NCBI GenBank assembly: GCA_003049465.1
Contig: PYSS01000009.1
Span: 186,001-250,000, forward strand
Length of the DNA: 64,000 bases
Direction of reading: 5' to 3'
Source: Magnaporthiopsis rhizophila
Lineage: Eukaryota; Ascomycota; Sordariomycetes; Magnaporthales; Magnaporthaceae
In this document: one piece after another, positions 1 to 11,025 of the stretch
How the letters are laid out: every line of letters starts with the position of its first letter
Numbering within the stretch: position 1 is the stretch's first letter
The notes under the pieces: generated by a model
What the model saw: the letters and a program-made list of their open reading frames with translations, nothing else
Told to the model about the DNA's origin: nothing
Database searches by the model: none
Translations under genes and position numbers: made by a program

Positions 1-1470
1 CAATCCTCTGGTTTTGGGAAGTCGGTGGGCGGCCTGTTGGAGCCGCCGGTTGCGTGATCGAATAAGACCTTGGTCGGCAAAACACTCCCAATTACGGTCC
101 GCTCGTGGGCGACTGTGTCGGTATTGCTAGCTGAAGTGACAATTCAATCAGGAATCCTACTTCGTAATGTTGCCCGTCTAGGCCACGTACCTCGAGTGGA
201 CGATGTGCTCTTGATCGAGATGGGTAGGCCGTGCAGCGGACCCTTCGGTGACCGCGAAGCGGGCGTCGAGCACTCGGGCCATCTACAGTGCGTCCGGATA
301 GGAACTCGACTCGGAGGCGAGGTTGACAAGCTGATGCGCGCTTGGGAAAGGCCGTGGTCGCCTCGACAATGCTCAGGCGGCCGGCGGCCTTTTTGGCGGC
401 AAGGCCGTGAGCGCTCTTCCCCGTAATCTCGACCTCGCGTGCTGATAGCGCGACGCACGACTTGTTGAGGCGGACGACATTGCGCTGCGTCGAGGGTGGC
501 AGCTGATTTCGAGAGAACAGCCAATTCCAGTTCGGTGCCTGCGTGAGCATCCCCTGGCACCTGGTCGACCTTTTCCTCCTCGGAGCGTCTCGTAGACGCG
601 AAGCCCACTTAACTTGGAGGAAGGCGGCAGGTGCGCCCAAGTGTCGAAGATTCGAGTCAAGCCGGTCGTAGACAGTGGCAAAAAGGTGATAGAGACGAGG
701 AACCCAGACTTTGGGCCAAGGCATTAATCTCCTCTGTCCTCGTTACCTCTCCTATGCTCCATATTCCACGCTGTTTACCGGAGAGCATTCTTCCGCCGTT
801 GCGTGCTTTTATGGAACCACCACGCCATCCTTGGGTCTCGCCATTTTTGTCGTCTGACTCGAGAATCCGAGATGGGCAGAGGATGGCCAAGTTGTCCCCA
901 GCTTTGTGGTCTTGCCGCAACATCTACCGGATGTCTTCCGATGGCACCGCAAAAAAGCGGGCAATTGGCTGGTCAGGTCAGCTGGAAAGGCACGGCTTGT
1001 GGCGGGTCTGCGAGGAGCTGCTTAATAGGGGCGCTCGCAAACGCCCATCATCGGCCGCGATGCCCCTCCCGCTTCCGCCATCAAGGCCAGGTAGCCAAGC
1101 GGCGAAACGACGGCGTCGAGAGGCTCATCGCAATAACGTCCTCAAGTCTTTCCGACGCAATTTACCGCCCACCCATGATGCTCCTTTACGAACGGACTGG
1201 CCGTCGCCGCAGGTTGCGGCGGGACCTGCCCGCGTTCGGTTATCAACCCGCTCTGCGGAGTTTCCAATGCGATACAAAGTTGGCGTATACGGGGCACCAA
1301 TTGTATGTCAGTCAAATGGTTCGAGCATATCTTCAGCTACTTAAAAATACAACCTGTTTTACTACAACCAGCCCTCTCTGTCCTCATACGCAGCGACAAA
1401 AAGCAACTGCAAAGGGCCTCATGTCCACGTCTCAGCCGTGAACGGCGGCCGTCCCATCCGTAGAGGTGCT
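1..1470. other. no gene recognised
   Basis: Open frames occur on both strands, but none has a recognisable domain, a clear splice pattern or fungal-looking codon use, and they overlap one another in conflicting frames. I see no RNA gene or repeat. The right part probably holds the 3' untranslated region of the small gene that ends at 1471. Confidence 0.5.
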
Positions 1471-1863
1471 CTATTTCTTCAAGTGCAGCGCCTCCTTGAT
1501 CGTGTCCATCTTGGACTTTTGCTGGCCTTGGCTTTGGCCGCCGCTCGCGTCTTGGCTTCCGAGACCCTCACTGGCCTCGGGTTTGGCCTCGCCGCGGTCG
1601 AGTTGGGCATCGGGGTGGAGCTGCCAGGGAGTGAGGGTTGGGTCAGCAGCCAACCGTGGCGATTGCAATGCGATCCGATGAGATGGATGGAGGAATGCGT
1701 CCAAACCGGCGACAGGGTGCGGTAATAACTGCGCCCGGCTCGCCGACCGACTTACCTTGTGCTCCTGAGCCTCTGTCGCCTCGATGAAGTCGTGAGCGTT
1801 GTCGGCGGCCTTGTCGGTGACGCCGGACGGATCATGTGGCTTTGGCAAGTGCTGCTTGGTCAT
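1471..1863 (-). CDS. small hydrophilic protein, 85 aa, two exons
   Basis: The model has exons 1863-1756 and 1620-1471 (minus strand) with a 135 bp intron. The donor is ACAAG|GTAAGT, the acceptor is TGGCAG|CTC, and the phase is 0 on both sides. The product of 85 residues starts MTKQHLPKPHDPSG and is almost entirely polar (Asp, Glu, Lys, Gln, Gly, Ser), with no signal peptide and no membrane segment. It ends in a short amphipathic Lys-rich stretch, MDTIKEALHLKK. The composition is that of a hydrophilin or a small stress-associated protein, but I do not recognise a named family. An upstream in-frame ATG at 2043 would add 60 low-quality residues, so I prefer 1863. The clean splice sites and preserved frame make a real gene likely. 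Confidence 0.65.
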   Translation of the reverse strand: MTKQHLPKPHDPSGVTDKAADNAHDFIEATEAQEHKVSRSASRAQLLPHPVAGLDAFLHPSHRIALQSPRLAADPTLTPWQLHPDAQLDRGEAKPEASEGLGSQDASGGQSQGQQKSKMDTIKEALHLKK

Positions 1864-2881
1864 TTTGACTAGCTTTTGGGAGGTGGTGTTTTGTTTTGTT
1901 GTTTTGCAGGTATCAATGCGTGGGCGTTCTGGTCTCTCTAGGTTGGCACGATGGAGTAGGGAAAGGACGGGCGCTCCGGGCAAATATGTAGGGCGCAGCA
2001 GCGTGTCGTTATATCCCCAAAGGAAGCCAGTTTCTCGAACCATCCCACCTCCCCCTCAGCCTGATTGGATGGATGAGGGTGGGCAGACGTCACCGATGCG
2101 ACGGGTGTCCAGGCTTTTTTTTTGGGTTTGGCCGTCTCCCCCGCGTTTAGGGGACTTGGAGGAGACCACGCAACCTTGAGTGGCCTGCCGATCAGCCGAT
2201 CAGCAGACAGTCATCTCCGTCATTCTGCATCACGAGATTCACAGAGCCGCATATGCTGGCGACCTCAATGGCGCTACGGCCTGTAAAGGTGCCGACAAGA
2301 AAGGATTGGCGCCCAATCCACAAACGCGAACTCCGCCGAAAGTTATGCGACCCCCCAAATTGGCAAGCGAGACACTTCTATTGGGCGGCCGGTCAAACTT
2401 TACTGCATGCCTTGCATATGTCTGGTGAGATTAGTACTGGGCCGGAGGGTTGATGTTTAGTGCGGGGTTCGTGCTGACGTAGTTGAGGAGGGAGGCAGGG
2501 AAAGGTCGTGTCTCCCTCGTCAAATTAGCAAGTCGAAGCGAATAGGGAGATATGGGACGGCAGATGCTTAGATTATTCATGTTGGCCTGGACGCCGCCTG
2601 CTACGAACAGTCGGGGCTACAATAGAGGAGTCGCAGCGTCGCCACCTCTTGACCTCATGCCATTCTCCAGCACGTGATTACGCCCGGCGAAGCAGGCAAC
2701 CACTGGAGGTTATTAGGCAGCATGGTCGTCCAACCCAGGCCCGACAAAGCCTTCGTCCCGTCGACGGTCTTCAAGATACGCCTCGATAGGGCAGGCGGCG
2801 TCACCAGCCGAGTGAGAGCAGGTATGAACACGCCAAGGCGCAGTTGAGTAGGTACGCCGTCCTCGGCTCGCAAGTCGTCCT
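1864..2881. other. intergenic, nothing recognised
   Basis: This is the upstream region of the small hydrophilic gene and the downstream region of the DUF7730-type gene. There are only short overlapping frames without recognisable products. Confidence 0.5.
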
Positions 2882-4288
2882 TCATTTTGAGGGCGCGGAA
2901 CCCAGATACAAGTTCAACGAGCCCTCCTCGTTCTTCCCTTCCTCGTACTCGGCGCTCCGCAGGTCGTCCTCACGAACCCCTACCGCCCCATTATAGGGGT
3001 AAATCTCGGGCCCGTCGTGGCGCCTCCGCGTCCACGTAACTGTCCACGTGTACATACGACACCCAAGACCCTTTGCTGCTCTCCGGACGATTTCTTTACT
3101 ATGTTCGACAGTCCGTCCATGGCATGTGAGGCGCCTGGAGCCACATAGGCAGGCCTGGTGTATGAGGGACCCGCGCCAGGCTATCTTCGCAATCGGGTTG
3201 CCGTGGGCAGAGAGGTAGTGGTAGCCGCCGTTGATATTGGGGTTCAGCGGCAGCTGCCAAGCGCGTGCGGCCCACTCCACGATGGCATCCATCTCTTTCC
3301 TGCAGTGTTCGTCGATGTCGAAATCGATGGTGAGAGTCCTCAGCTCCGGAAGGTTGACGAACTTGCGGCCCCAGGGTCCTTGAAACTCGGCGTCGTCCTC
3401 AAGCAGGTCGAAGCCAAGGCCCGGCGGCATCCAGGCTGGACGCCCCGTCGGGGACCCGTGCCCACCCTCTTTCAGCGCCCGCTCCAGGGTGAAATCTTTG
3501 GAGAGCCGCATGGCCTTTTTCATGTCTGTTTGGGCGCCGAAGGGGTTGATCACCAGCTTCTCTGAGACAAAAGAACCGTCCATTCCAGATTTGGGGATGG
3601 TGAATCGGAGGTGCTGGAGCTTGAGGAAGGGGGGTGGGTGGCGGTGCCCGAGCAGGTAATTGTCGCTCGGGAAGCCCGGGTGGCCAACGATGCGCGCGCT
3701 CCGGAACCTCTGTTCCCACTCAATCTTTTCGCGAGACCATGAGTCCAAGGCTCTCCCAGAGAACCCCGGTGGGTGCCAGCCAATCTGTGGAATCTCAAGA
3801 TACTGAGCCCAGCCCCGGTCGTACGGGTACCACGGCCCCGCCCACCACCACCACCAGCGCTCGCTTTGGAAGCAGAACGGGCGCGCCTCGATGAAGGCTC
3901 GACGACAGGAGGCAAGCAGGTTTATGGAGAGGACGGGGCGGCCGCGGCATCCAGGCCGGCACCATGACAGCTCCGCTGCGTACAGAGCAAACGTCTCGTG
4001 GGTGTCGGGCAATTCATCGAGGTCAGCGGGCAGGTCCGAGTCCACATCGCCGTCGTGGCCGCTCTGTACACGGAAGTCGTGATCCCAGTAATCGTCCATG
4101 AAGCTGTTTCGGCTCCTATCGTGTCTGACGCCGCCGTCCTCTCTGTCGCAGATGACATTGTAGGGCGTCAAGGCATAGCGGAAGATCTCGAGGCGAATCT
4201 CGGCCGGGATTGTGCCGTCAAAGAGGGGTGAGCCGGTTTGGGCATCGATCTCCCAGGAGTCTGCAAGCAATTCGAGGGGTTTGCGCAT
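2882..4288 (-). CDS. DUF7730 (F-box-like) domain protein
   Basis: A single-exon frame of 468 codons starts at the ATG at 4288. An in-frame upstream ATG at 4438 would add 50 residues of poor quality. Near the N-terminus it has the motif PAEIRLEIFRYAL (about residue 27), an F-box-like helix that in Sordariomycetes and Dothideomycetes begins DUF7730-type proteins. The rest is rich in Trp, Arg and Asp and contains short beta-like segments such as LRFTIP and LRTLTIDFD, as expected for this family. No signal peptide or membrane segment is visible. The family has no established biochemical role. A link to ubiquitin ligase adaptors is only suggested by the motif. A second, diverged member lies at 35317-36566. 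Confidence 0.8.
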   Translation of the reverse strand: MRKPLELLADSWEIDAQTGSPLFDGTIPAEIRLEIFRYALTPYNVICDREDGGVRHDRSRNSFMDDYWDHDFRVQSGHDGDVDSDLPADLDELPDTHETFALYAAELSWCRPGCRGRPVLSINLLASCRRAFIEARPFCFQSERWWWWWAGPWYPYDRGWAQYLEIPQIGWHPPGFSGRALDSWSREKIEWEQRFRSARIVGHPGFPSDNYLLGHRHPPPFLKLQHLRFTIPKSGMDGSFVSEKLVINPFGAQTDMKKAMRLSKDFTLERALKEGGHGSPTGRPAWMPPGLGFDLLEDDAEFQGPWGRKFVNLPELRTLTIDFDIDEHCRKEMDAIVEWAARAWQLPLNPNINGGYHYLSAHGNPIAKIAWRGSLIHQACLCGSRRLTCHGRTVEHSKEIVRRAAKGLGCRMYTWTVTWTRRRHDGPEIYPYNGAVGVREDDLRSAEYEEGKNEEGSLNLYLGSAPSK

Positions 4289-5274
4289 TTGCCCTGTTGC
4301 CAACGCGCGAGCCGAAAGCCGAGCAATTGATGGAATTGATTGTAAGAATGGGTGTAGACCTGCGACGTGGTTAAGGAGAATTCTTAGGCCTGTGGGAGGT
4401 GGGAGGTGGTGCATTGGCCTCCATCCACAGATCCACATTGCCCGCGCTTAAAAGCTGCAACAACGTGGAGGCAAGCACCGCCAGCCTCCACCAGAGACCT
4501 CCTCGGTGTCTGTCTCAATCGCCACCCCACACCACTGCACTTCTATAATTAGGAGGTAGGGAGGGCTGTTGGTTCAACCATTGCATCCCCAGGCCCATTT
4601 CTTGGTACGTAATTAGACGCTGACTACGAGCCAACCCGGTTCCTGCCGCCCCTACGAGCCACCCGCCTGGGGCTGGGACAAGCCACATGCTGGAAGTGCA
4701 GCCATAATCACTTTTCGGTTAATAACCAACAACAGCAACGTGGTGGCTAGCCCGCCCATCAGCCCAGTCACTCGTGCGTACACATTTCACGTTACATTGA
4801 GCGTTTCACAGCCACTAGAACCAAGGCCGTGAAGGCACGCAGCACTGCATGGAGACAACACTCGCGCTGCGCCACCCATTAGACAGCTGCCTCTATTTCT
4901 GTTCACCCAGAAACAAAACCAACACGCAAATGCCGACGATCATGCTTACTGGGATTGCTCGTTCTAGCCCGTGTTCCGGTGTGCTGTGCCTCTCGGGCCA
5001 GTGTGGGAGTTCGATGGCGTTTCTATCTCGGGATAATTAGGGGCAACACACGGCAGACGCCAGGTTCATAGCTCTTGTAGCAATATTATATTAACCGCCT
5101 CTATGTCGCTTTTGGAGTCCTCTCGTTAATGTCTGCCTCTCCCGCATCCTATCATCCACATCATTCGCATCATCCAAGCTCCAACCCGATCTTCTCACCC
5201 CACCAACCAGCAATATTTCCTCCTCCAAGACCCCCGAGTCGTTGGTCCTGCACACTTGAGTCCTGCTTCCCAAG
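4289..5274. other. divergent intergenic region
   Basis: This separates the minus-strand DUF7730-type gene from the plus-strand secreted-protein gene and must hold both promoters. The last 150 bases before 5275 are strongly C/T-rich on the plus strand, as is common just upstream of fungal start codons. Confidence 0.5.
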
Positions 5275-7585
5275 ATGGCGAACGGCCGTCGTATTCTCTT
5301 TGCTCTTTCATCGCTTCTTACAGTCCTTGTTCATTGTCTCCCTATTACTAGCCCGAACGACCAGTATTCCGTCTCACGTCTCCTTGCCCGCGGCACCAAG
5401 GCGCCCACGCTCAAGGTTTGTGGCAAGTTTGGTATCCCAGTCTCCAACTACCCCGGCGCGAGCAGCATCAAAAAGAGAGAAAGATATCAACCCGTACGCT
5501 GGAATTTCGACAACGATTTCGGCTTCGGCACTTTCGAGAATCCTCCTTCACAATTGTTACCACCGCTTCTCGCAGGCTTCTTTGCCAGCGAGCATGTTCT
5601 GGAATTCCAGCTCGTGTTTTCCAAGCATGGATTTTTCGGCAAGATCCAAACACTACCTGACCCTACCTCTACCTCTAGCCCTCGCAGCGCATACGGGAAG
5701 AAGAAGCTTATCAACCCGAAGACGGGGAAGCCCGATGGGTTTTGCGACGTCATGGCAATGACTTGGGGGACATCGTCGGTCATCAAAGTGGACGGGATTG
5801 CAGGCACGCCCATGCAAATCGCTACTAACTCGCTTCCCAGCGACAAGCACCATACGGGCGAGATTGTGTTAGCGGATAAATTCACGAACGAGGTCAAAGA
5901 AAAGTACGTATCACCTCATAATACTTCCTTCATCCCCTCCCATCCCAACTCGCGCAAAACAAGGACCAACCATATTTTTACATATTTAGGATTTGGTCAC
6001 CTGTAAAAAAGGGGATACGGACCGAAAAGACAATGATCGCGTATATGAAGAGCGAAAAGACCGCACGGAAGGCGTTCTTTGCCATCAAGCACACCATGTT
6101 CGCCCTTCAATATGTAAGTCGCCCCCGCAACTATTTCCAAGCATCCCCTCGTCTAGGCGCTGTGTTTTCTTAAAATGTTAAACTTCGCGCTAAATGGCTA
6201 ATTACCATGAATTGCTAATCCTTATTCATTGGTTACTGGCTTAGATGCTTGAACCGGAAATTGTTACTATTTTTAACAAACAGGCATCCCGGGTTTCCAA
6301 GTATATGTAAGTTCCAAGCCCATTTCCCGCCTGTGAAGGAAAGCCGGTTGAAAAGAGCTGACACCCTCCTAGAGACACAATCGAGGATATGATGGTGAAA
6401 GACAAGTCTTTCAAGTATGAAAAGCAGCAATTTGCCACGGCATGGGAAAGCATGCTTATGGAGCAATCCCAACGCTCTCTTGCCAAGGCCATAGGTATGC
6501 AGTCGTGTCTTTGCTTGTCACTATCAACTTTCAAGGAGCTTATACTGACTTATCACTTCACTCAAACACTTCCAGGGTGGCTAGAGGTGTGGGGGCCTAG
6601 ATTCGTCAACAAGTTCAAAAAGCAGGGCACGCCGCCAATGACGCTCACGCCACAGGCTGACCTTGAAAAAATCCGAGCTGGGGATCCGATCCAAAACGCG
6701 CCCGAGTCCGAAGACGATGACGACGAGCTCGCAGACCCGGTCGACCCGCCTTTCAAGGACGACATCCCGCCATGGGCCCAATCCAACCCGAATTCTCTCC
6801 GCTTCCCTTTTACTCCCGGCAATCCCACGCGCGAGAGCAGAACCCCCTCCGCGGGCAGCACTGATGAGGTCATCACTGTCCCGCTCCCGAACCCTTTCGA
6901 GGGCAAGAGGAAGCCAGTCACCAAGCCGGACCAGGGCGCCCGCGGGTCCACCCAGTCCGGCACGGCAGGCCAAGATAGCGGTTCAGGATCCAGACAGGGG
7001 GTAACATCGAAACCGACGCAGCTCGGGCAACCCGACACAGCTCAGGACCCGAACTCACCCCCGTCGCCGAAGAAGCCGACGGTCGGAGTGGAGGATCTTG
7101 ACAAGAAATTGAAAAACCTAAACCTCGACGACTACCCCGACACGCCGAGTAAGGAGGGATCTGTTGGAGTTCCATTGCCCGACGGCCATGGCTTCGTGCC
7201 GACTGTGGAGGAATTGGCCGCATCTTTGGAACAGAACCTCACGCCGGCATTCATAGCCGATATTTGCGCAAGGTGGAAGGCTGCGGGCAAGTTTTATGGC
7301 TGGAATCCGTCTGGCGGGGGCAGCACTGGCGGAAGCACCGGGGGAGGTCCCAAGGGCGGAAGCTCTGCGAGCGGCGGCAAGGGTGGAGTCACCGGCGGCG
7401 GAGGCGCAAGCAGCGGAACCACCGGCGGTGGTGGCGGAAGCACTAGCGGCGGAGGCAGCGGCGGCGGCGGCAAGGGCGGCGGCGGAAGCGGGAGCGTCCA
7501 AGGTCAAACACCCAAGCCCGCGCCACCGCAGGGGGATAAGCCTTCGGATAACACTCGAAGCAAGAAGAAGGGCGGGAAGCGGTGA
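5275..7585 (+). CDS. secreted protein with EHVLE region and Gly-rich C-terminal tail
   Basis: The model has five exons: 5275-5903, 5990-6113, 6245-6306, 6373-6494 and 6576-7585. All introns are GT..AG and phases agree throughout, giving 648 residues. The N-terminus (MANGRRILFALSSLLTVLVH) is a plausible signal peptide. A central stretch with SEHVLEFQLV, then GKPDGFCDVM and a helical segment KAFFAIKHTMFALQY, resembles the region C-terminal to the catalytic domain in long subgroup-C GH18 chitinases. No GH18 catalytic DxxDxDxE motif is present. The last exon encodes an acidic Pro/Ser-rich linker and a tail of roughly 90 residues of GGG/SGG/KGG repeats ending in basic residues. It may be a stand-alone relative of the chitinase C-terminal module, but this is inference from motifs. 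Exon joins are well supported; the function is not known. Confidence 0.7.
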
Positions 7586-8448
7586 GTGGGGTTGGCGCCA
7601 CTGGACCGTGAGGTTTTTTGTGTGTGTGGGTTGACTTCCAGGCGGGTGTTTTTGCATGCATTTACAGGCGTTTCGGCATACTAAGGTAAGCACACGGCAC
7701 GGTGGGATTGGGCATTGGATTTTAAGGGTCAAGGCGAAGGTGATTAGGATATCGTTCAATTTGACAAAAACTCCACCGCTGTGGTTTTTCACCAGTATCC
7801 AATGCCAAACTCTCAGTCGATCCATTTCGGCACTTGGGAGACGGCGGGCTCACGCTGCGTCCCTTTCCCCCACTTCGAGCTTCGTCAGGTGCGGAGAATT
7901 CCCTGCACGGCATCTTTTCGTGCCTGCACTGCTTACTAATTCCCTGGTCTCCTTCCTGTTCGAACCGCCTGGGAAATCCCACGTAAGCAATATTTAAATA
8001 CAAGCAGTAAAAAGATAACTGAAGGCTGTATTCTTTTTGAGGTGTCCCATGGCCCCCGAAACGGCGACGAAACTAATCAACAAAGCCCTCGCACTCTTCT
8101 TTTTCTGTTATGTGAGCTTAAATGCGAGCCTGCGCCGTTAAAAGATGGTGTGGTAATGTTGCAGCTGGTCAACTGCGCCAGAATGGCTGCTTACCGCCGC
8201 CAAGAGTCCTCCCGATGGACGGTGAACAGGGCTCCTCTGGTCCAACCAGACTTCACCGTGAGCCCGGCACAAAAGCCTCATGCATATCACGATGTCACCC
8301 AGCTGCCTGCCTCTGTCACGTCCTTACCCGTGGGATTGACAGGATACTTATTTGGGTTGTTTTCCCTCTTCTTTTGGCTTTGGTGCCGACAACCTCCAAA
8401 GCCAGCCGCTTCCATTTTCGCGCTTTCATCCCAGCAACCCACCCCGTG
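7586..8448. other. intergenic
   Basis: No coding region is recognised. It holds the 3' end of the preceding gene and probably the promoter of the lipocalin-like gene. Confidence 0.45.
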
Positions 8449-8488
<40 letters not shown>

Positions 8489-8518
8489 NNNNNNNNNNNN
8501 NNAAAAAAAAAAAAAAAA
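8449..8518 (+). repeat. poly-A tract containing an assembly gap
   Basis: An uninterrupted A run (8449-8488) leads into 14 N (8489-8502) and then more A (8503-8518). It ends 11 bases before the start codon at 8530. The true tract length is unknown because the assembler stopped here. Confidence 0.95.
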
Positions 8519-8529
8519 GAAACAGCAGA

Positions 8530-9126
8530 ATGGTTAAGATCACGGGCGTTTGGAATCTGGTCTCGTTCAATGTCTACCTCAACGGCACCATTGTCCGGCA
8601 GCCCAACGGACCGAACCCGCTGGGCAAAGCCATCATCCTGCCCGGTTACATCAGCTTCCACATCACGACACCCGAGGCCGCGGTGCCGCTGCCCAACGGG
8701 ACGGGGTGGCGCGACGGGACGGACCACGACATCGCCGAGATCGCGCGGCCCCACGTCTCCTATTGCGGCCGCTGGACCGCCGCGTACCTGGGCGAGCAGC
8801 TGCAACTGACCACCACGGTCGACGTGTCGCTGGACCCGTCGTGGACCCCGCGCCCGCAACGGAGAAACGCCAGTTTTGTGGAGGAGAACGGCAAGTCGTA
8901 CATGCTGCTGATCCCCGTGGACAGCGTGGCGGTGAGTTTTTGGTTTCTCAAACATCACCCAACGGTTAGGCTCTCAGGGAGCAGTGCTCCGTTGACAACG
9001 CTGTTCTCCACGATGCAGGCAAACAATTCCGGAGAGATAGGCGTCCTAAAATGGGAAAGGGAAGTTATCAATGGACAGCGCAAGGCCGGGACGGGCTCCA
9101 CACCTGCGGCAGAGTTGTTTATTTAA
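8530..9126 (+). CDS. lipocalin-like domain protein
   Basis: Exons are 8530-8931 and 9019-9126, separated by an 87 bp intron (GCG|GTGAGT ... ATGCAG|GCA). The intron length is a multiple of three, so the frame also reads through it, but the splice signals are good. The 169-residue product starts MVKITGVWNLVSF and contains NPLGKAIILPGYISFH and a run of beta-type segments around HVSYCGRWTAAY. This is the layout of the fungal/bacterial lipocalin-like family (Lipocalin_5 type): a G-W-L-S start, PLG-x-G-x-I/L and a later G-x-W/Y strand. There is no signal peptide. Ligand and function are unknown. The start is chosen because the poly-A tract lies directly upstream. Confidence 0.75.
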   Translation: MVKITGVWNLVSFNVYLNGTIVRQPNGPNPLGKAIILPGYISFHITTPEAAVPLPNGTGWRDGTDHDIAEIARPHVSYCGRWTAAYLGEQLQLTTTVDVSLDPSWTPRPQRRNASFVEENGKSYMLLIPVDSVAVSFWFLKHHPTVRLSGSSAPLTTLFSTMQANNSGEIGVLKWEREVINGQRKAGTGSTPAAELFI

Positions 9127-9828
9127 ACAGCTCCTTTCCGAATAAGCTTATCCCCGTTTAGGTTGACGGGACAGCCTTTCTAGTAGTCCAATAGCCGCTG
9201 GTGTACTACACGCGGTATCGGTGGTGGGTAAAGGAATACTGCCTTCAAAGTCGAAAAGAAAGGACCTTTCCATCTCGCAGGCAGCAGCCAGTGAACGTGT
9301 CTTCCGTCAGTCCGAGGGTGCAAAAAGCCGCATGCAGTCCAGATCATTCGCAGTGTGGTGTACAAGGGCGGAAGTACCAAGGGTGGCGGTGGCGGTGGCT
9401 TCGAAGGTGGGGCGACCAAGATGGACGTTAATTCTGACGGAAAAATTACCACCTTTGTTCTTCACCGCGTCCGGTTCCAACTGCGAGATTGACATGTGAA
9501 GGGAAAAAAAAAAAAAAAAAAGAAAAGAAAAGCAGAGCAAACCAAATGGCTACACAAGCACTCTGTATCACCTCCGATTTATCAAGTCAGCTCAGTATCA
9601 ATATTTTATCATAGTGACGCGGGCACCACAGCGTCGACTGCGAAAGGGTGGGGATCGAGATCGCAGACGTCATGGATCTCGAGGCCGTGCCCGATTTTGT
9701 GCTCCAGCGAACAACAGGAAGGCGCGACGACGGAAAAATGACATCACACTGGTTCTACTTAAATCCAACGCATTCGAGCGAGAGCAAAGGATGTTGCGTG
9801 TTTGCCTGCGTCCTCGGAACCCTACAAA
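9127..9828. other. intergenic with A-tract
   Basis: No gene is recognised. An A run at 9504-9521 is followed by AGAAAAGAAAAG. The right part carries the promoter of the SDR gene starting at 9829. Confidence 0.5.
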
Positions 9829-11025
9829 ATGTGGCTTAAATCTGCTCCTCTCTCCATTCTTCGAGGTCCAACATCTGCAGCCAGATTCTACCGAGCATCG
9901 AGCTTGAAGCAGCACCACAACATCGCAACCCTATCTACCGCAACGAGATCCATATCTACAAGCCCAATCACAAGAAAAATGTCGGCCCAGGGTGGAAAAG
10001 ATGGCACCTTCCAGCCCATCAAGGAATCTCAGTCCCAGAACCTGCCGGGGTATGTTGTCGCGAGAAGACGACCGTCCTCGCCCTGGTAGGCGACTCGCCA
10101 GCTGACAATCAAGTGGACAGACTCGAGAAGGACATGAAGCCCTCCAGCGAGACCACCAAGCTTGAGGGCAAGACCGAGTTCCACGAGTACCGCGCGGCCG
10201 ACAAGCTGAAGGGCGTCAAGGCCTTCATCACGGGCGGAGAGTAAGTGCCAATGACTGACTGGCCCGTCATCACGTAATTGCCTGGTCCGTCCGACCCAGG
10301 CGGCTAACACGGCACAACACAGCTCTGGAATTGGTCGGTCGACCGCCGTCCTGTTTGCGCGCGAGGGCGCCGACGTCACCATCGTGTACCTGCCCGAGGA
10401 GGAGGAGGACGCGCGCGAGACCAAGAAGATGGTGGAGAAGGAGGGCCGGCAGTGCCTCTTGTTCGCCGGCAACCTGATGGACAACTCGACGTGCCAGAAG
10501 GCGGTGCAGGCACACGTGGACCAGTTCGGCAAGATCCACGTGCTGGTCAACAACGCGTCCAAGCAGATGATGTGCGACAAGATTGAGGAGATCGACCTCG
10601 ACAACGTGCAGAGCACGTTCCAGAGCAACATCATCCAGATGTTCGCCATCACCAAGTTCGCGGTGCCGCACATGGAGAAGGGCGGCTCCATCATCAACAC
10701 GACGTCGACGGTGGCCTTCCGCGGCACGGGCAGCATGGTCGACTACGCTGCCACCAAGGGCGCCATCGCGTCTTTCACGTACGCGCTGGCCAAGCAGCTC
10801 ATGCCGCGCGGCATCCGCGTCAACGCCGTCGCGCCGGGTCCCGTGCACACGCCGCTGCAACCGGCGTCGAGGCCGGCCGGCCAGATGGAGGGCTTCGGCG
10901 AGCAGTCGGGCATCAGCCGCGCCGGCCAGCCGAGCGAGATCGCGCCAAGCTTCGTGTTCCTGGCCTCTAAGGACGCGACGCTGTACCACGGCCAGATCCT
11001 GCACGCGTATCCCCTGGGCGATTAG
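9829..11025 (+). CDS. short-chain dehydrogenase/reductase with likely mitochondrial presequence
   Basis: Exons are 9829-10049, 10121-10240 and 10323-11025, all introns GT..AG, giving 347 residues. The Rossmann motif is rebuilt exactly across intron 2 as GGDSGIGRSTA. It is followed by VNNAS, the catalytic serine region INTTSTVAFRG, and the catalytic YAATKGA (Tyr-x-x-x-Lys). The C-terminal part with GISRAGQPSEIAPSFVFLAS is typical of the glucose/ribitol dehydrogenase-like (YghA-type) classical SDRs, for which an NADP-linked reductase role is usual. The first about 50 residues are basic and hydroxylated (MWLKSAPLSILRG..., RSISTSPITRK), which looks like a mitochondrial targeting sequence. An internal ATG at 9979 (MSAQGG) could give a shorter cytosolic form. 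The substrate cannot be read from the sequence. Confidence 0.9.

Noticed and set aside
92..1441. Several overlapping open frames on both strands
   Set aside because: They conflict with each other, contain no recognisable domain and lack convincing splice structure. In GC-rich DNA such frames arise by chance.
5275..7585. Active GH18 chitinase
   Set aside because: Only a region like the post-catalytic part is seen. The DxxDxDxE active-site motif is absent.
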